Origin: Rapana venosa
Taxonomy: Eukaryota > Mollusca > Gastropoda > Neogastropoda > Muricidae
Length of the DNA: 64,000 bases
Direction: 5' to 3'
Assembly (NCBI GenBank): GCA_028751875.1
Contig: CM054158.1
Span: 49,091,558 to 49,155,557 of the forward strand
This document shows, piece after piece, positions 1 to 9,235 of this stretch. The translations under genes and the position numbers were made by a program. Position 1 is the stretch's first letter, and each line of letters begins with the position of its first letter. The notes under the pieces were generated by a model, which ran no database searches, had not been told where the DNA came from, and saw only the letters and a program-made list of their open reading frames with translations.

Positions 1-149
1 GCGAATACACTGTCCTCTGGATCGCCATGGTAATTTTTTTTTTTTTTTTGTTTTGGGGGGGGGCATTTTTTGGGGGGAGGGAGTTGATGAATAAATATAT
101 CTCCAGTGGAGGCTGTATGGGTTGGGGATGGGGGGGGGTTGTGAGAGAG

Positions 150-275
150 AGGTCAAATCAAGCCACAAAATGATCTTTATTGAGGGTCAAAGATTCACTT
201 TGCACAACCTTTTTTTCATCCTGCCCTCACAAAAACAGTCAAGAAAATGGAATTATAAAGGTTAACAAAAGACAG
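150..275. repeat. Dispersed repeat R3
   Basis: TCAAATCAAGCCAC, TCTTTATTGAGGGTCAAAG, TTTTTCATCCTGCCCTC, CAGTCAAGAAAATGG. The same order recurs at 19345-19475. Confidence 0.65.
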
Positions 276-564
276 TGTATATCTATGTTTAAAAAAAAGA
301 ACTGGTGTGTGTCTGTGTTTGTAGTTTTTATCTCTTTTTGGGGAGGGGGATGTGTTTGAGGGGGGGGGGGAGTGGAGAGAAGGGAGGGAGCCTGCCACCT
401 CAGTCTTCGTACGTTTCTCTTTAATTCATCAGAATTTTGTTTAAAATCCTTTCTTGTGTGCAGCTTTCACTTCAAGGATCCGTGAATTATTATCCCTTGG
501 AGGGTGTCCTTGTCTTAGTTTACTTTAAACATAAGTTCTTTTTTTTCCCTTTCTGCGTTCCCTT

Positions 565-730
565 ATATTGGGCAGAATGCATGGTGCCTGGTCTTCTCTT
601 CCACTTGCAACTCTACAGGAGGCCTTCCTGCTGACCTCAGCTGACACTTTCCCACTTCAGGGCAGCGTTTAACAATCATTGGGAACAATTTCAGATTTCC
701 TTGAAAAAAGGGCTGGGTAGTCAGAATAAG
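565..730. repeat. Dispersed repeat R2
   Basis: GTGCCTGGTCTTCTC, CTCTACAGGAGGCCTTCC, TCAGGGCAGCG and AAAAAGGGCTGGGTAG match, in the same order, the segment at 61950-62100. Confidence 0.5.
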
Positions 731-1011
731 GGAGGCACCGTGGTCGAGTGGTTTAGGCGGTCAACTCGTGATCCAGAGGTCGCGGGTTCGATCCCCGCTC
801 GGCTCGGTGTTGTGTCCTTGGGAAAGACATTTTACTCCTATTTTCCTCACTCCACCCAGGTGTACAAGTGGGTACCAGCTCTGCTGGGGAAGTATCTGGC
901 GACAGACTAGCGTCCTGTCACAGGGGTGGTGAAAAACCATCAGTTCGCTTAACGCTACAGAAACTGGATAAGCTCCGGCTCTATGGGCCTTCTGGCTCGA
1001 AAGAACATACT
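731..1011 (+). mobile_element. SINE-A copy 1, tRNA-derived, with 11-bp target-site duplication
   Basis: A tRNA-like head carries an A box (TGGTCGAGTGG) and a B box (GGGTTCGATCC). A body with CACTCCACCCAGGTGTA and GGGTACC follows, then a 3' end finishing near AAGAACATAC. TAGTCAGAATA is repeated exactly at 718-728 and 1012-1022, so the insertion is complete and young. It is about 99% identical to the copy at 5751. Confidence 0.92.
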
Positions 1012-1034
1012 TAGTCAGAATATAAGCAAGAGAG

Positions 1035-1170
1035 AGAGGTGGGGGTAGGGAGGTCAGGTAAGAGGCAGAAACGAAGGGAGGGATAGAAAAGAGGAAGTTT
1101 TTAGCGCGTGTTTTCCAGAACATGGAGGATGCTTTTTCATAAGGAATCAGCCCCTGGCATCTCCAGGGGA
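1035..1170. repeat. Dispersed repeat R1, fragment
   Basis: GGCAGAAACGAAGGGAGGG, ATAGAAAAGAGGAAG, TTTTCCAGAACATGGAGGAT, CCTGGCATCTCCAGGGGAG. Matches copies at 10240, 38470 and 62840. Confidence 0.65.
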
Positions 1171-1400
1171 GAATCATAAAATTCATAGTTCGGTTCGGTT
1201 CTGAATTCATTTCTGAAAAATTATGACCGATATTGTAGGGCCACATCAGGGGGCGTATTTTAAGTTTACCGGCTGAAGTGTCGAATGTTGCTGTGTCTTC
1301 TTTTCTTCTAAAGCTTTTCTTCATGATGCTGCCTTTGGTATGGCTGTTAGATATGGGCTTGTCCTTTTTTTAAGTTTAAGCCAGAATGATGATAAATGAT

Positions 1401-1540
1401 TGATATGAATGGGCTAGCTGTTTTGTGTGATATGAATGGACTAGCTGTTTTGTGTGATATGAATGGACTAGCTGTTTTGTGTGATATGAATGGACTAGCT
1501 GTTTTGTGTGATATGAATGGACCAGCTGTTTTGTGTGACA
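1401..1540. repeat. 27-bp minisatellite, 5 copies
   Basis: Unit GATATGAATGGACTAGCTG plus TTTTGTGT, about 5 copies with few mismatches. The unit length is a multiple of three, so all frames give periodic short peptides (MNGLAVLCD) that are not evidence of a gene. Confidence 0.9.
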
Positions 1541-1829
1541 TTTTAAAGTTATGGTATACACATGGGAATCAAATTTTGTCGGTTGTCTGTTGGTAAGTGC
1601 TCATTTTTACAGAGCAGGGTCATCCTTTTTTTTTTTTATAAAAGTATTATTTCGTTATTGTTTTGGGTTGGTTTATTTTGTGTGTATTTTTTTGGGTTTG
1701 TTTTTTGTTTTTGTTGTTTTTTGTTGGTTGTTTTAAAAAAAATTGGGGGGGGGGGGGGGGAGGTATTACTACCATCAGCATTATCATCAGCATTATTATA
1801 ATTATATGTTTTATACTTTTTTTTTTTTT

Positions 1830-1886
1830 TGGCTCTTTGGCTAGAGCTCTGAAGTTCACCAATGGAAAGATTGTTGCTTACATGAC
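1830..1886 (-). mobile_element. Shared E/F tail fragment
   Basis: TGGCTAGAGCTCTGAAGTTC, ACCAATGGAAAGATT: reversed tail only, abutting a SINE-C. Confidence 0.65.
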
Positions 1887-2095
1887 CATGAGACTATAAA
1901 GGGAGGTCCCGTGTGCATACGCACGAAGAACATTTTGTGCCCATGTTAAAACCCATTCCGCTTTTCGGAAGAGTAGGCCATTGCGTGCCGGTGGGAACAG
2001 ATGACAACATTTTCAAAACTGCATACACACTGGGACTGGATGTAAAACACATGAGTGCTTATTCCATTATCCTCGAAAGAAAAGAATAAAAAAAT
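1887..2095 (+). mobile_element. SINE-C, 3' part
   Basis: From GAGACTATAAAG / GGTCCCGTGTGC through CGCTTTTCGGAAGAGTAGGC and GTGCCGGTGGGAACAGATGA to TTATTCCATTATCCTCGAAA and an A-rich tail with AATAAA. Confidence 0.82.
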
Positions 2096-2167
2096 AAATT
2101 AAAAAAAATTATCAACCCATTGTTAAGGTACCCGCATTCCGATTTCAGGGATATTAATATCACCATA

Positions 2168-2448
2168 GGGGACGGGACAGCTCAGTGGTCGGAGCACTCG
2201 CTTTCCCCCAGCCAAGTTAAGCTGCGTCGAGCGTGGTTACCAGTTGGATGGGTGACCGTTTGCGCGCCTTGGCTTCAGTACAGTTCCCCCAGTTCACCCA
2301 GCTGTAAATGGGTACCTGCCCTCTTTAGGGTCAGGGAAGGTAAAGCAGCGAGGGAAAGGAGATGGGCGTCACTGCCCTCAATACGCTGGCCCCTAGAGAA
2401 GTTGAGGTCTCTGACGCCTCGCTGCCTTAACCACCTTATAGGTTATTT
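2168..2448 (+). mobile_element. SINE-B copy 1, tRNA-Ala / 5S rRNA chimeric SINE
   Basis: The first 40 bases resemble the 5' half of tRNA-Ala (GGGGACGG, TAGCTCAGTGGT, CTCGCTT) up to the anticodon loop. They are followed by a segment like the 3' half of 5S rRNA: AAGTTAAGC, then GGTTACCAGTTGGATGGGTG and ACCG. A body with TTCACCCAGCTGTAAATGGG and TACC, and a 3' end at TTATAGGTTAT, complete it. Its 3' end abuts a reversed SINE-C. Confidence 0.85.
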
Positions 2449-2640
2449 ATTTATCTATTTATTTATTCTTTTATATCGAGGATAATGGAATAAGCACTCA
2501 TGTGCTTTTTTTAACATCCAGTCCCCCGCGTGTATGCGGGTTTTTGTAAATTCCTGTCATCCGTTTCCATACAATGGCCTACTCTTTCCGGAAAAGCGGA
2601 ACAGGATTTAACGTGTGCGCAAAGATGAGGGACACCTGTA
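2449..2640 (-). mobile_element. SINE-C fragment
   Basis: Reverse copy: TATCGAGGATAATGGAATAA, ACATCCAGTCCCC, CTACTCTTTCCGGAAAAGCG. It directly follows SINE-B copy 1 and lacks the tRNA head. Confidence 0.82.
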
Positions 2641-2852
2641 CCTTTTTTTTATTTTTTTTTTAGTTATATCTCCATCAAAACGTTTCCGGGCACTGGTTTC
2701 AAATTCATTTAACGTCTTTTCACAGTTGTGATATTAGACAGGGGTGGGGGGGGTGGGGGTGGGAGGAGGGGTATGAGTGTCAAGGGAGGAGGGGTGTAGT
2801 TGGTACTGTACAGGAGAAGGAATTTCAGGGGATCAATGCATGCGAAATGATG

Positions 2853-2865
2853 CGGCGTGTGTGTG

Positions 2866-2908
<43 letters not shown>

Positions 2909-3032
2909 GTGTGCGTGTGTGTGCGTGTGTGTGTGCGCGTGCGTGTGTGTGCGTGCGTGCGTGTGTGTGTGTGTGTATGTGTGTTGTGCGCGTGCGTGCG
3001 TGCGTGCGTGTGTGTCTGTGTGTGTGTGTGTT
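2853..3032. repeat. GT/GC microsatellite abutting splice acceptor
   Basis: A (GT)n tract with GC interruptions ends ten bases before the CAG acceptor at 3040-3042. Frames across it are repeat shadows. Confidence 0.92.
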
Positions 3033-3042
3033 TGTTTGGCAG

Positions 3043-3246
3043 GTTGTGATGACGGTGGACACGTGGCGGTACTCGTACAGCGTATGCCAGGAGATCTGCT
3101 GCTACCTGGGCATCTACTGCTTCGTCATCACCTCCAAGCCCCCCAGGCCTGCTGCTGCCGCTGCTGCTGCTGCTGCTGCTGCTGCCGCTGCTGCCCCCCA
3201 CACCTCGGAGGGGGTCTCCGCTTTCATGCCCCGAGGCAGCAAGTGA
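3043..3246 (+). CDS. Terminal coding exon, probable choline/ethanolamine phosphotransferase (CEPT1/CHPT1-like)
   Basis: The exon follows a clear acceptor (TTTGGCAG at 3035-3042) in phase 0 and runs to TGA at 3244-3246. It begins [20 protein letters not shown] and continues [12 protein letters not shown]. The spacing of the VC, I, YL, I and F positions resembles the extreme C-terminus of CDP-alcohol phosphotransferases of the CEPT1/CHPT1 type. These ER/Golgi membrane enzymes make phosphatidylcholine or phosphatidylethanolamine from CDP-choline or CDP-ethanolamine and diacylglycerol. The catalytic CDP-alcohol motif would lie in exons upstream of this window, so the assignment rests on about 30 residues. 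A run of 15 alanines, encoded by mixed GCT/GCC codons, follows, then a short tail ending in RGSK. The poly-alanine is not a general feature of the family. Alternative: another membrane protein with a similar tail. Confidence 0.6.
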   Translation, partial: VVMTVDTWRYSYSVCQEICCYLGIYCFVITSKPPRPAAAAAAAAAAAAAAAPHTSEGVSAFMPRGSK

Positions 3247-4480
3247 CCAGTGTCCTTGTCCCCTGCCTCCTGCATGGATCCCTCTTTTAGCAGCATGGTT
3301 TCTCTCGTGTGTGTGTGATGTGATGTGGGGGGGGGTGGGGGGGGGGGGGGGGGGGGTGTTGGAGGGTGGTGGGGGGGGGTGGGGTGGTCGTAGTTGTGTT
3401 GGAGAGAGGGGGTTGGGGTGGAGGGGGTGTCAGTTTGTGTGTGTGAGAGAGAGAGAGTAGAGAGGAGGGAGAGGGAGAGAGTGAGAGTTGAGATGTGGTG
3501 AGAGAGAGAGAGAAGATGTGTTGTTGTGTGTGTGGGAGGGGGGTGTCAGTTTGTGTGTGTGGAGAGAGAGAGAGAGAGAGAATGTGTTGGTGTGTGTGTG
3601 TGGAAGGGGGTCAGTTTGTGTGTGGAGAGAGAGAGAGAATGTGTTGTTGTGTGTGTGTGTGTGGGAAGGGGTCAGTGTGTGTGGGAGAGAGAGAGAGAGA
3701 GAGAATGTGTGTGTGTGTGTGTGGAGGGGGTCAGTTTGTGTGTGGAGAGAGAGAGAGTGTGGTGTGTGTGATGGGTGGGGTCAGTTGCTTGTGTTGAGAG
3801 AGAGGGTGTTGTGTGTATGGATAGTGCGGAGAGAGAGAGAGGAGTTTTGTGTATGGGTCAGTTGTGTTAGAGAGATAGAGTGTGTGTAGGAGGGGGTCAT
3901 TTGTTTAAGAAGAGAGGGGGAGAGGGGAGAGTGTGTGCGCATGCATTCGTGCGTGTGGGTGCTTGCATGCAGGTGTGGTACACATAAGCGATAGAGCAGG
4001 AGGTAACCAGACATAATTTATTCATAATACTCTTCTTTTTTTTGTGTGTGTGTGGTAAGCTTACCTCAATATATACTTTTTTTTTTTAAAAAGAAATTGT
4101 AACGCGGCAATCATTTGGGATGTGTCCATTTGCTTTTTTGTGTGTGTGTTTTTGTTTGTTGTTGTTGTTGTTGTGCTTTCTGATTTTTAGGAGCGGCAGT
4201 TAATTGTGCTGTACGTTAGATGCTTTGTGAGCTTGAGCTGATACTTTTGATTTGTGTTTTGCTTGCTTCAAGGAACAAGGAGGTGATTTTGCTGTGTTCT
4301 ATCAACCAAACCAAGTGACATAAGAAGCGGGACCATTACGACATTGTGATAATCATTTTGTATTGTGGCGTACGATACTGTGTTGTAGCAACTGCATTGT
4401 GATAATCACTCGCTTGCTGTGAATGTGGCTGGGCGTTCAGATGTTCGGTGAAATGTGAGAAATCCTTCGCTTTTTTTCCC
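3247..4480 (+). other. Probable 3' UTR and flank of the CEPT-like gene
   Basis: After the stop at 3246 come G-rich runs (3326-3430), a GT/GA low-complexity stretch (3436-3960) and AT-rich sequence. No unambiguous AATAAA with a downstream GT-rich element was found before 4.5 kb; the A-rich AATAAA cluster at 4996-5030 is the tail of a SINE-C. The transcript end is therefore unknown. Confidence 0.35.
3320..3960. repeat. G runs and GA/GT low-complexity block
   Basis: G homopolymers (about 3326-3380), then repeated units of GTGTGTGTGG, AGAGAGAGAG and GGGGTCAGTTTGTGTG about 70 bases apart. Confidence 0.88.
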
Positions 4481-4484
4481 GGGT

Positions 4485-4800
4485 TGAAGCGTTCTGTAAA
4501 GCTGATATATGATGTAATCTTGCTTTTTAAAATGTTTTTAAAAGATCAAATGTTCAGTAAAACTGTTATATGACATGTTGTTGCAAGGGGGGGGGGGGGG
4601 GGGGAGGGGGGGGTAGTTCAAAAGTTTGGAAAAAACTGGAATATGATGTATAATTGCTTTTTAGTTCAGATATTTAGAAAAACTGGAGTATGATATATAA
4701 TTGCTTTTTAGTTCAGGTATTGAGTGAGTATGATATATAATTGCTTTTTAGTTCAAAAGCTCAGTATAACTGAAATTTGATATATAATTACTTTTTTAGT
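4485..4800. repeat. Degenerate ~55-bp tandem repeat
   Basis: Units share ACTGGAGTATGATATATAAT and TGCTTTTTAGTTCA; three recent and about two older units. A long G run at about 4586-4603 interrupts it. Confidence 0.72.
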
Positions 4801-4844
4801 TTCCTAAGCCTGTAACACTTCTGTATTTTCTATGTGTTCTCTCT

Positions 4845-5035
4845 AAGAGCATCTTGCGCACACGTTAAATCCTGTTCCGCTTTTTGAAAGAGTAGGCCAT
4901 TGTGTGCCGGTGGGAACAGATGACAATTTACAAAACCACATACACCCGAGGACTGGATGTAAAAAAGCACATGAACGCCTGTTCCATTATCCTTGATATA
5001 AAAGAATAAATCAATAAAATAAAATAAAAGTAAGA
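4845..5035 (+). mobile_element. SINE-C, 3' part
   Basis: CACGTTAAATCCTGTTCCGC, GTGTGCCGGTGGGAACAG, GGACTGGATGTAAAAAAGC, then a tail of repeated AATAAA. The AATAAA motifs belong to the element, so they are not used as a gene polyadenylation call. Confidence 0.82.
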
Positions 5036-5750
5036 TGTTAGAACTGGCTATAATTTCAGTATTCTCTTTAGTAAGTACTTTCTTCAAGGCTGTAAAACTA
5101 CTGTCCTTTTTGTGCCTACAGCTTTGCTGTCCTCCTTCTTCTTCTTCTTCTTCCTTTTTTGTCATGTTTCTCCCAGGGGAGGTTTGACATTGATGAGCTT
5201 TGCTTTGCTGTCCTAAGGTATCAAAATCTTCTGTAATTTCGACGATGCTGTTTAGCTTTTTTAAGAAATCCGAGCTGCTATGAAATCCACAAGCTTTTTC
5301 AGTCTCAAAAAACAGTGATCCAGGATATTTCTTAAAACAAAAAATGCTGTCACCTTTTCACTTCAGTTCCCAAAGGCATATATCTGGGTGATTTTCTTTT
5401 GGGGGGGGGGCTGACGGGGGGGTATGGGAATTTATGCGTCTGTTTTTTTTTAATTGCTGTCGCCTCTTCCCCCCCACCCCCTCCCAACACCCTGCTCTTC
5501 TCAACACTTGGTTTATCCTTTGTATCTTTCCTTTACTAATTTTTTTTTAAAAATTCTTACGTCTTCTTATTCCTGCCAGGTTTTTGGTGTGTTTGTGTGT
5601 GTTCTTAGATTAGTTTATCCTGTATCCAAATAACTGGGGGGTTTTTTCTTTCTCAGTTTTACTGTACAGATTTTGTCCTCCACTGTGACTTTGTCAGGTA
5701 CGGCACCTGTGGCAGAAAAACCCAACTTTATAGCTTTCTTCTCTTTTGGA

Positions 5751-6037
5751 AGGAGGCACCGTGGTCGAGTGGTTTAGGCGGTCAACTCGTGATCCAGAGG
5801 TCGCGGGTTCGATCCCCGCTCGGCTCGGTGTTGTGTCCTTGGGAAAGACACTTTACTCCTATTTTCCTCACTCCACCCAGGTGTACAAGTGGGTACCAGC
5901 TCTGCTGGGGAAGTATCTGGCGACAGACTAGCGTCCTGTCACAGGGGTGGTGAAAAACCATCAGTTCGCTTAACGCTACAGAAACCGGGATAAGCTCCGG
6001 CTCTATGGGCCTTCTGGCTCGAAAGAACATACTCTTT
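5751..6037 (+). mobile_element. SINE-A copy 2, with 12-bp target-site duplication
   Basis: Same structure as the 731 copy, differing by about two substitutions and one indel over 280 bases. TTCTCTTTTGGA occurs at 5739-5750 and again at 6038-6049, giving exact boundaries. There is no poly-A tail; the 3' end is ACATAC plus a few T-rich bases. Confidence 0.92.
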
Positions 6038-6572
6038 TTCTCTTTTGGAGGGAAGTGCTCTCCTTCCTCTCTTGTTAGCTTTACACTGTCAGATTGTGTG
6101 TGTGGGAAAAAATCATGGCAAGTCCTTTCCAGCTCCTCTCGTGGGCCGTACAGCTTGGTTTGCATGAAGGGTTATGATATCTCTGTCGGCCACACCATCT
6201 TCTTCAGGTCGCTGTATAGTTTGCCTCTTTGAGGAGGGTGTGGGTGGGGGGAGGGGGAGAGGGGCTGGGTTTTTTTGTGTGAAGCACACTGGAAAGTATG
6301 TGTGTGACTGAACGCATCTGGAAACATGCGTGAATGTTTGATGCAGCAGACCTACACCTGAGGCTGTCATGAAGAAACACGGTGTATGAAACTGAGGTAG
6401 CTTTTGTCTGTCTTGCAAAGTAAGCCACTGTGTGGGTGTGTTGTGGGGGGTGTGTGTGAGAGAGAGAGAGATTTGAACTGGAAAAGTGGGTTTAAAGGCT
6501 TATCTGAGTGTGTTTGACCACAACAGAACTACACCAGTCAGTGTCTGTGTATTTCATTACGGTTTCATTTGA

Positions 6573-6881
6573 GGGTTTCAGGGGACGGGATAGCTCAGTG
6601 GTCGGAGCACTCGCTTTCCCCCAGCCAAGTTAAGCAGCGTCAAGCGTGGTTACCAGTTGGATGGGTGACCGTTTGTGCGCCTTGGCTTCAGTACAGTTCC
6701 CCCAGTTCACCCAGCTGTAAATGGGTACCTGCCCTCTTTAGGGTCAGGGAAGGTAAAGCAACGAGGGAGAGGAGATGGGCGCCGCCCTCATGTGCTGGCC
6801 CTAGAGAAGTGAGGTCTCTGACGCCTCGCTCCCCTACGACCTTATAGGTTATGGGACTCCTTTACCCTTTACCGTTTTACC
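6573..6881 (+). mobile_element. SINE-B copy 2
   Basis: Full-length; TTAAGCAGCGTCAAGCGTGG and TTGGATGGGTGACCG are the best-preserved 5S-like segments in the window. TTCATTTGA occurs at 6564-6572 and 6882-6890, a likely target-site duplication, although eight extra bases then precede the usual GGGGACGGG start. Tail: TTTACCCTTTACCG. Confidence 0.87.
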
Positions 6882-7452
6882 TTCATTTGAAAGCGAACAA
6901 GCTGAGTCTCTCAGAGTCGGAGAAAGATCATATAAAGTAATGGGATGGTGCGGTGTGCTTTTTTTCATTTTATTTATTTTGTGATGGGTTTTTTTCATGT
7001 GGGGTTTTATTCAGAGAAAAATATGGGTTTTATTTTGTAAGGGTTTTTTCTGTGGCCCCCCCCCCCCCCTCCCCCAAAAGTGCTGTGCTACCCTTTGAAG
7101 TGAAAACCTGCTAATTTTCAGTCCAGGGTGTACGCGACCATATTCACTCATTCATTCGCTGAAAAACAAGCTGATATGAACCAATATTTTTGTCGCTGAA
7201 AAGCTGTATTCATAACTGACTCTGACGATACATAATGTGCTGTTGTGTCCACACACACAAAATGGTCCTAACACCGCTGTCAGTCTCCCCCCACTTTCAG
7301 CTGCTCTCAGCTGCTACCCACTCCATCCCATCCCAGCCCAGCTGGTGCTGAGAATAGCAGAAACTGACTGACCACACTCGGACTGGGTTAATGGAAGGGG
7401 CATCCTAAAGTTAGCACTCTTGACTGAAGGATGTTGGATTGCTGTGCTAAAA

Positions 7453-7577
7453 GTGGATCGGTGGTCTAGAGGTAACGCGCCTGTCTAGAATGCGAAAAGT
7501 CCGGGTCGAGTGTGTGTGTGGTTTGGGCCCGAAATTTTTCCCCATCCATTAGACCATGAGTGGTGGTCTGGGCGCTA

Positions 7578-7608
<31 letters not shown>

Positions 7609-7865
7609 CGTGTGTTACACAAAATTTTCAGCGCACGTAAAAGAACCCACGGCAACAAGGGAGTTGCCCCTGGCAAAATTCTTAGAAAAAAGCCACTCTG
7701 ATAGGGAAACAAATACAGTTGCAGACCAAAAGAAAAAAAAAAAAAAAAAAAAAAAGGGTGGCGCTGCTCTTGTGGCGACGCGCTCTCCCCGGGGAGAGCA
7801 GCCCGAATTTCACGCAGAGAAATCTCGTGACTTAAAGTGGTATAAAATAAATAAATAAATAAAAT
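7453..7865 (+). mobile_element. SINE-D, full length
   Basis: tRNA-like head GTGGATCGGTGGTCTAGAGG with GTCCGGGTCGAG, then CATGAGTGGTGGTCTGGG, CTTTCGGATGAGACGATAAA, GAACCCACGGCAACAAGG, CTTGTGGCGACGCGCTCTCC and an (AAAT)n tail. An internal poly-A run sits at 7733-7755. Confidence 0.87.
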
Positions 7866-8339
7866 GAAATAAACCTCCAGACTTGCGGGTCTGGCATTGC
7901 TTTAAGTCTCTCAGAAAGTCTGTGTTAAGTGTCAAGTGGACGTGACTGATCAGCACTAAGCTAAAGATGTTGAAGATTTTTTTGTAATCTTGTGGGATAT
8001 CTAGATAGTTGGGTAGATGGCTGATGACTTGTACTCTCCGATCAGAAACAGGGCTGGGGGCATGGTTCTCAGAGTGGAGTGGATAGGATGTTTGATGTTT
8101 GATCCAGGGTCATAGGTTCAAATCCCATCTCTGACAAGATTGTTTTCTTTGAAACCAGCATCTGTACAAACTCCAAACCTCTTTCATTTGTTGGGCATGA
8201 CCTCACACCCAGGCACAACCTTGTACATGGCGTTAAATCCCATTTTACCTTTTAGGGAAGAGTTACGTATCAACCAAACGGGCCGGTATCCCACTGTTGC
8301 ATTCATTGACATCTGTGTGTTGCCTGTCAAACAGGGATG

Positions 8340-8703
8340 CAGTGGACGCTATAGCCGAGTGGTCAAGACCGTTTGACTTCAGTCCCGCAGGTCCATGAAG
8401 TCGTGGGTTCCAATCTTTGAGGTGTATGGTGAATAAAGAGTGGGGATTTTTACGATCTCTCCAGGTCAACTTCAAGTGCAGACCTGCCAGTGCCTTGAAT
8501 CCCTTTATGTATATGCACATGCAGAAGATCAAATGTGCAGGTTAAAGATCCCGTAATTCATGTCAGCGTTTGGTGGGTTACGGAAACATAACACACCCAG
8601 CATACACCCTGAAGTCAGAATGTGGCTACCTTCATCGAAGGCAAAAACAGTTCCATACGTAAAATCTCACCATCGGCAAACTGCAGAGCTCTAGCTAAAT
8701 AAG
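8340..8703 (+). mobile_element. SINE-E, full length
   Basis: Head like a class-II tRNA (GCCGAGTGGTCAAGACCG, TTCAGTCCCGCAGGTC, GTCGTGGGTTCC) and a body with GTTAAAGATCCCGTAATTCA. The shared tail follows: CCTGAAGTCAGAATGTGGC, AAATCTCACCATCGGC, GAGCTCTAGC. Confidence 0.8.
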
Positions 8704-8757
8704 GAAAAAAGAGAAAAAAAACCCATAGGTATACAGGTTTTCAACGATGCATTCTTC

Positions 8758-8925
8758 TTAGTCCTTATAGCTTCTAGCGGAGCATAGGGCCTCAACAGCG
8801 TCCCTCCACCTTCTCCTGTCTCTGGCAAGGGTCTTGGCCTCTTCCCATGTCAGGCTGGAGTCTCTCAGCTCACTATGCAGGCTTCTCCTCCAGGTCTGTT
8901 TGGGATGCATGCTAACCCACAAACT
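8758..8925 (-). mobile_element. Non-LTR retrotransposon C-terminal remnant
   Basis: In reverse: PKQTWRRSLHSELRDSSLTW, EEAKTLARDRRRWRDAVEAL, CSARSYKD and a stop. The pattern WRRS...L...A.DR.RWR..V.ALC is the usual C-terminus of LINE reverse transcriptases. Only about 55 codons remain. Confidence 0.75.
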
Positions 8926-9128
8926 CCGCCGCTACATCGCCCAATGCTTGTATGTAGCGGTAGATGCAGTAGATTTGAAATTGTACAAAGAGTAGTTGTA
9001 GTATGTCATGACTAGGCTCACAGTACAAACAGAGAGAAACAGGTTGCGATAAGTGTGTTCAAAATAACACAGGGTATCTGCGCTCAATCAAAAAGGAAAA
9101 GGTCAGAGTCATGTATGAAAATCAAAAC

Positions 9129-9235
9129 GGCTTTTGGAAGAGCTCTGAGATTCACCAGTGATCAAACTTTTGCATGTGCGGCCATTTTTTCTCCCACCAT
9201 GCAGGTAGCCATATTACGACTGTGGGGAAGGGTTG
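9129..9235 (-). mobile_element. Shared E/F tail fragment
   Basis: AGAGCTCTGAGATTCACCAG, CATGTGCGGCCATTTTTTC, GGTAGCCATATTACGACTG. Confidence 0.68.

Larger units (their letters stand above)
1..3042 (+). other. Intron (3' part) upstream of the CEPT-like terminal exon
   Basis: No convincing exon was found here. The stretch holds one SINE-A, one SINE-B, two SINE-C fragments, a 27-bp minisatellite and a long GT tract that ends at the acceptor of the next exon. It is called intronic because the 3043 exon is in phase 0 behind a good acceptor and has no start codon of its own with coding character. Earlier exons lie to the left of the window. Confidence 0.55.

Noticed and set aside
733..806. Functional tRNA gene (also at 5753, 8340, 17880 and 60618)
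   Set aside because: A and B boxes are present, but each is the head of a repeated longer element with target-site duplications or shared bodies, and cloverleaf pairing is incomplete.
761..1324. 187-codon reverse frame
   Set aside because: It crosses a SINE-A in antisense and then repeat R1; the same partial peptide recurs at the second SINE-A copy.
2709..3201. Thr/His- and Cys/Val-rich frames over the GT tract
   Set aside because: They are dinucleotide repeat translations (CVCV, THTH), as are similar frames near 15460, 24400, 29000 and 60300.
4996..5030. AATAAA cluster as the polyadenylation site of the CEPT-like gene
   Set aside because: The motifs are the A-rich tail of a SINE-C and recur at other copies of the family.
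6600..6690. 5S rRNA gene or pseudogene
   Set aside because: Only the 3' half is present, always at the same place inside a repeated SINE, so it is a module of that element.
7556..7858. 100-codon frame near 7.6 kb
   Set aside because: It lies wholly inside SINE-D and includes its internal poly-A run as a lysine stretch.
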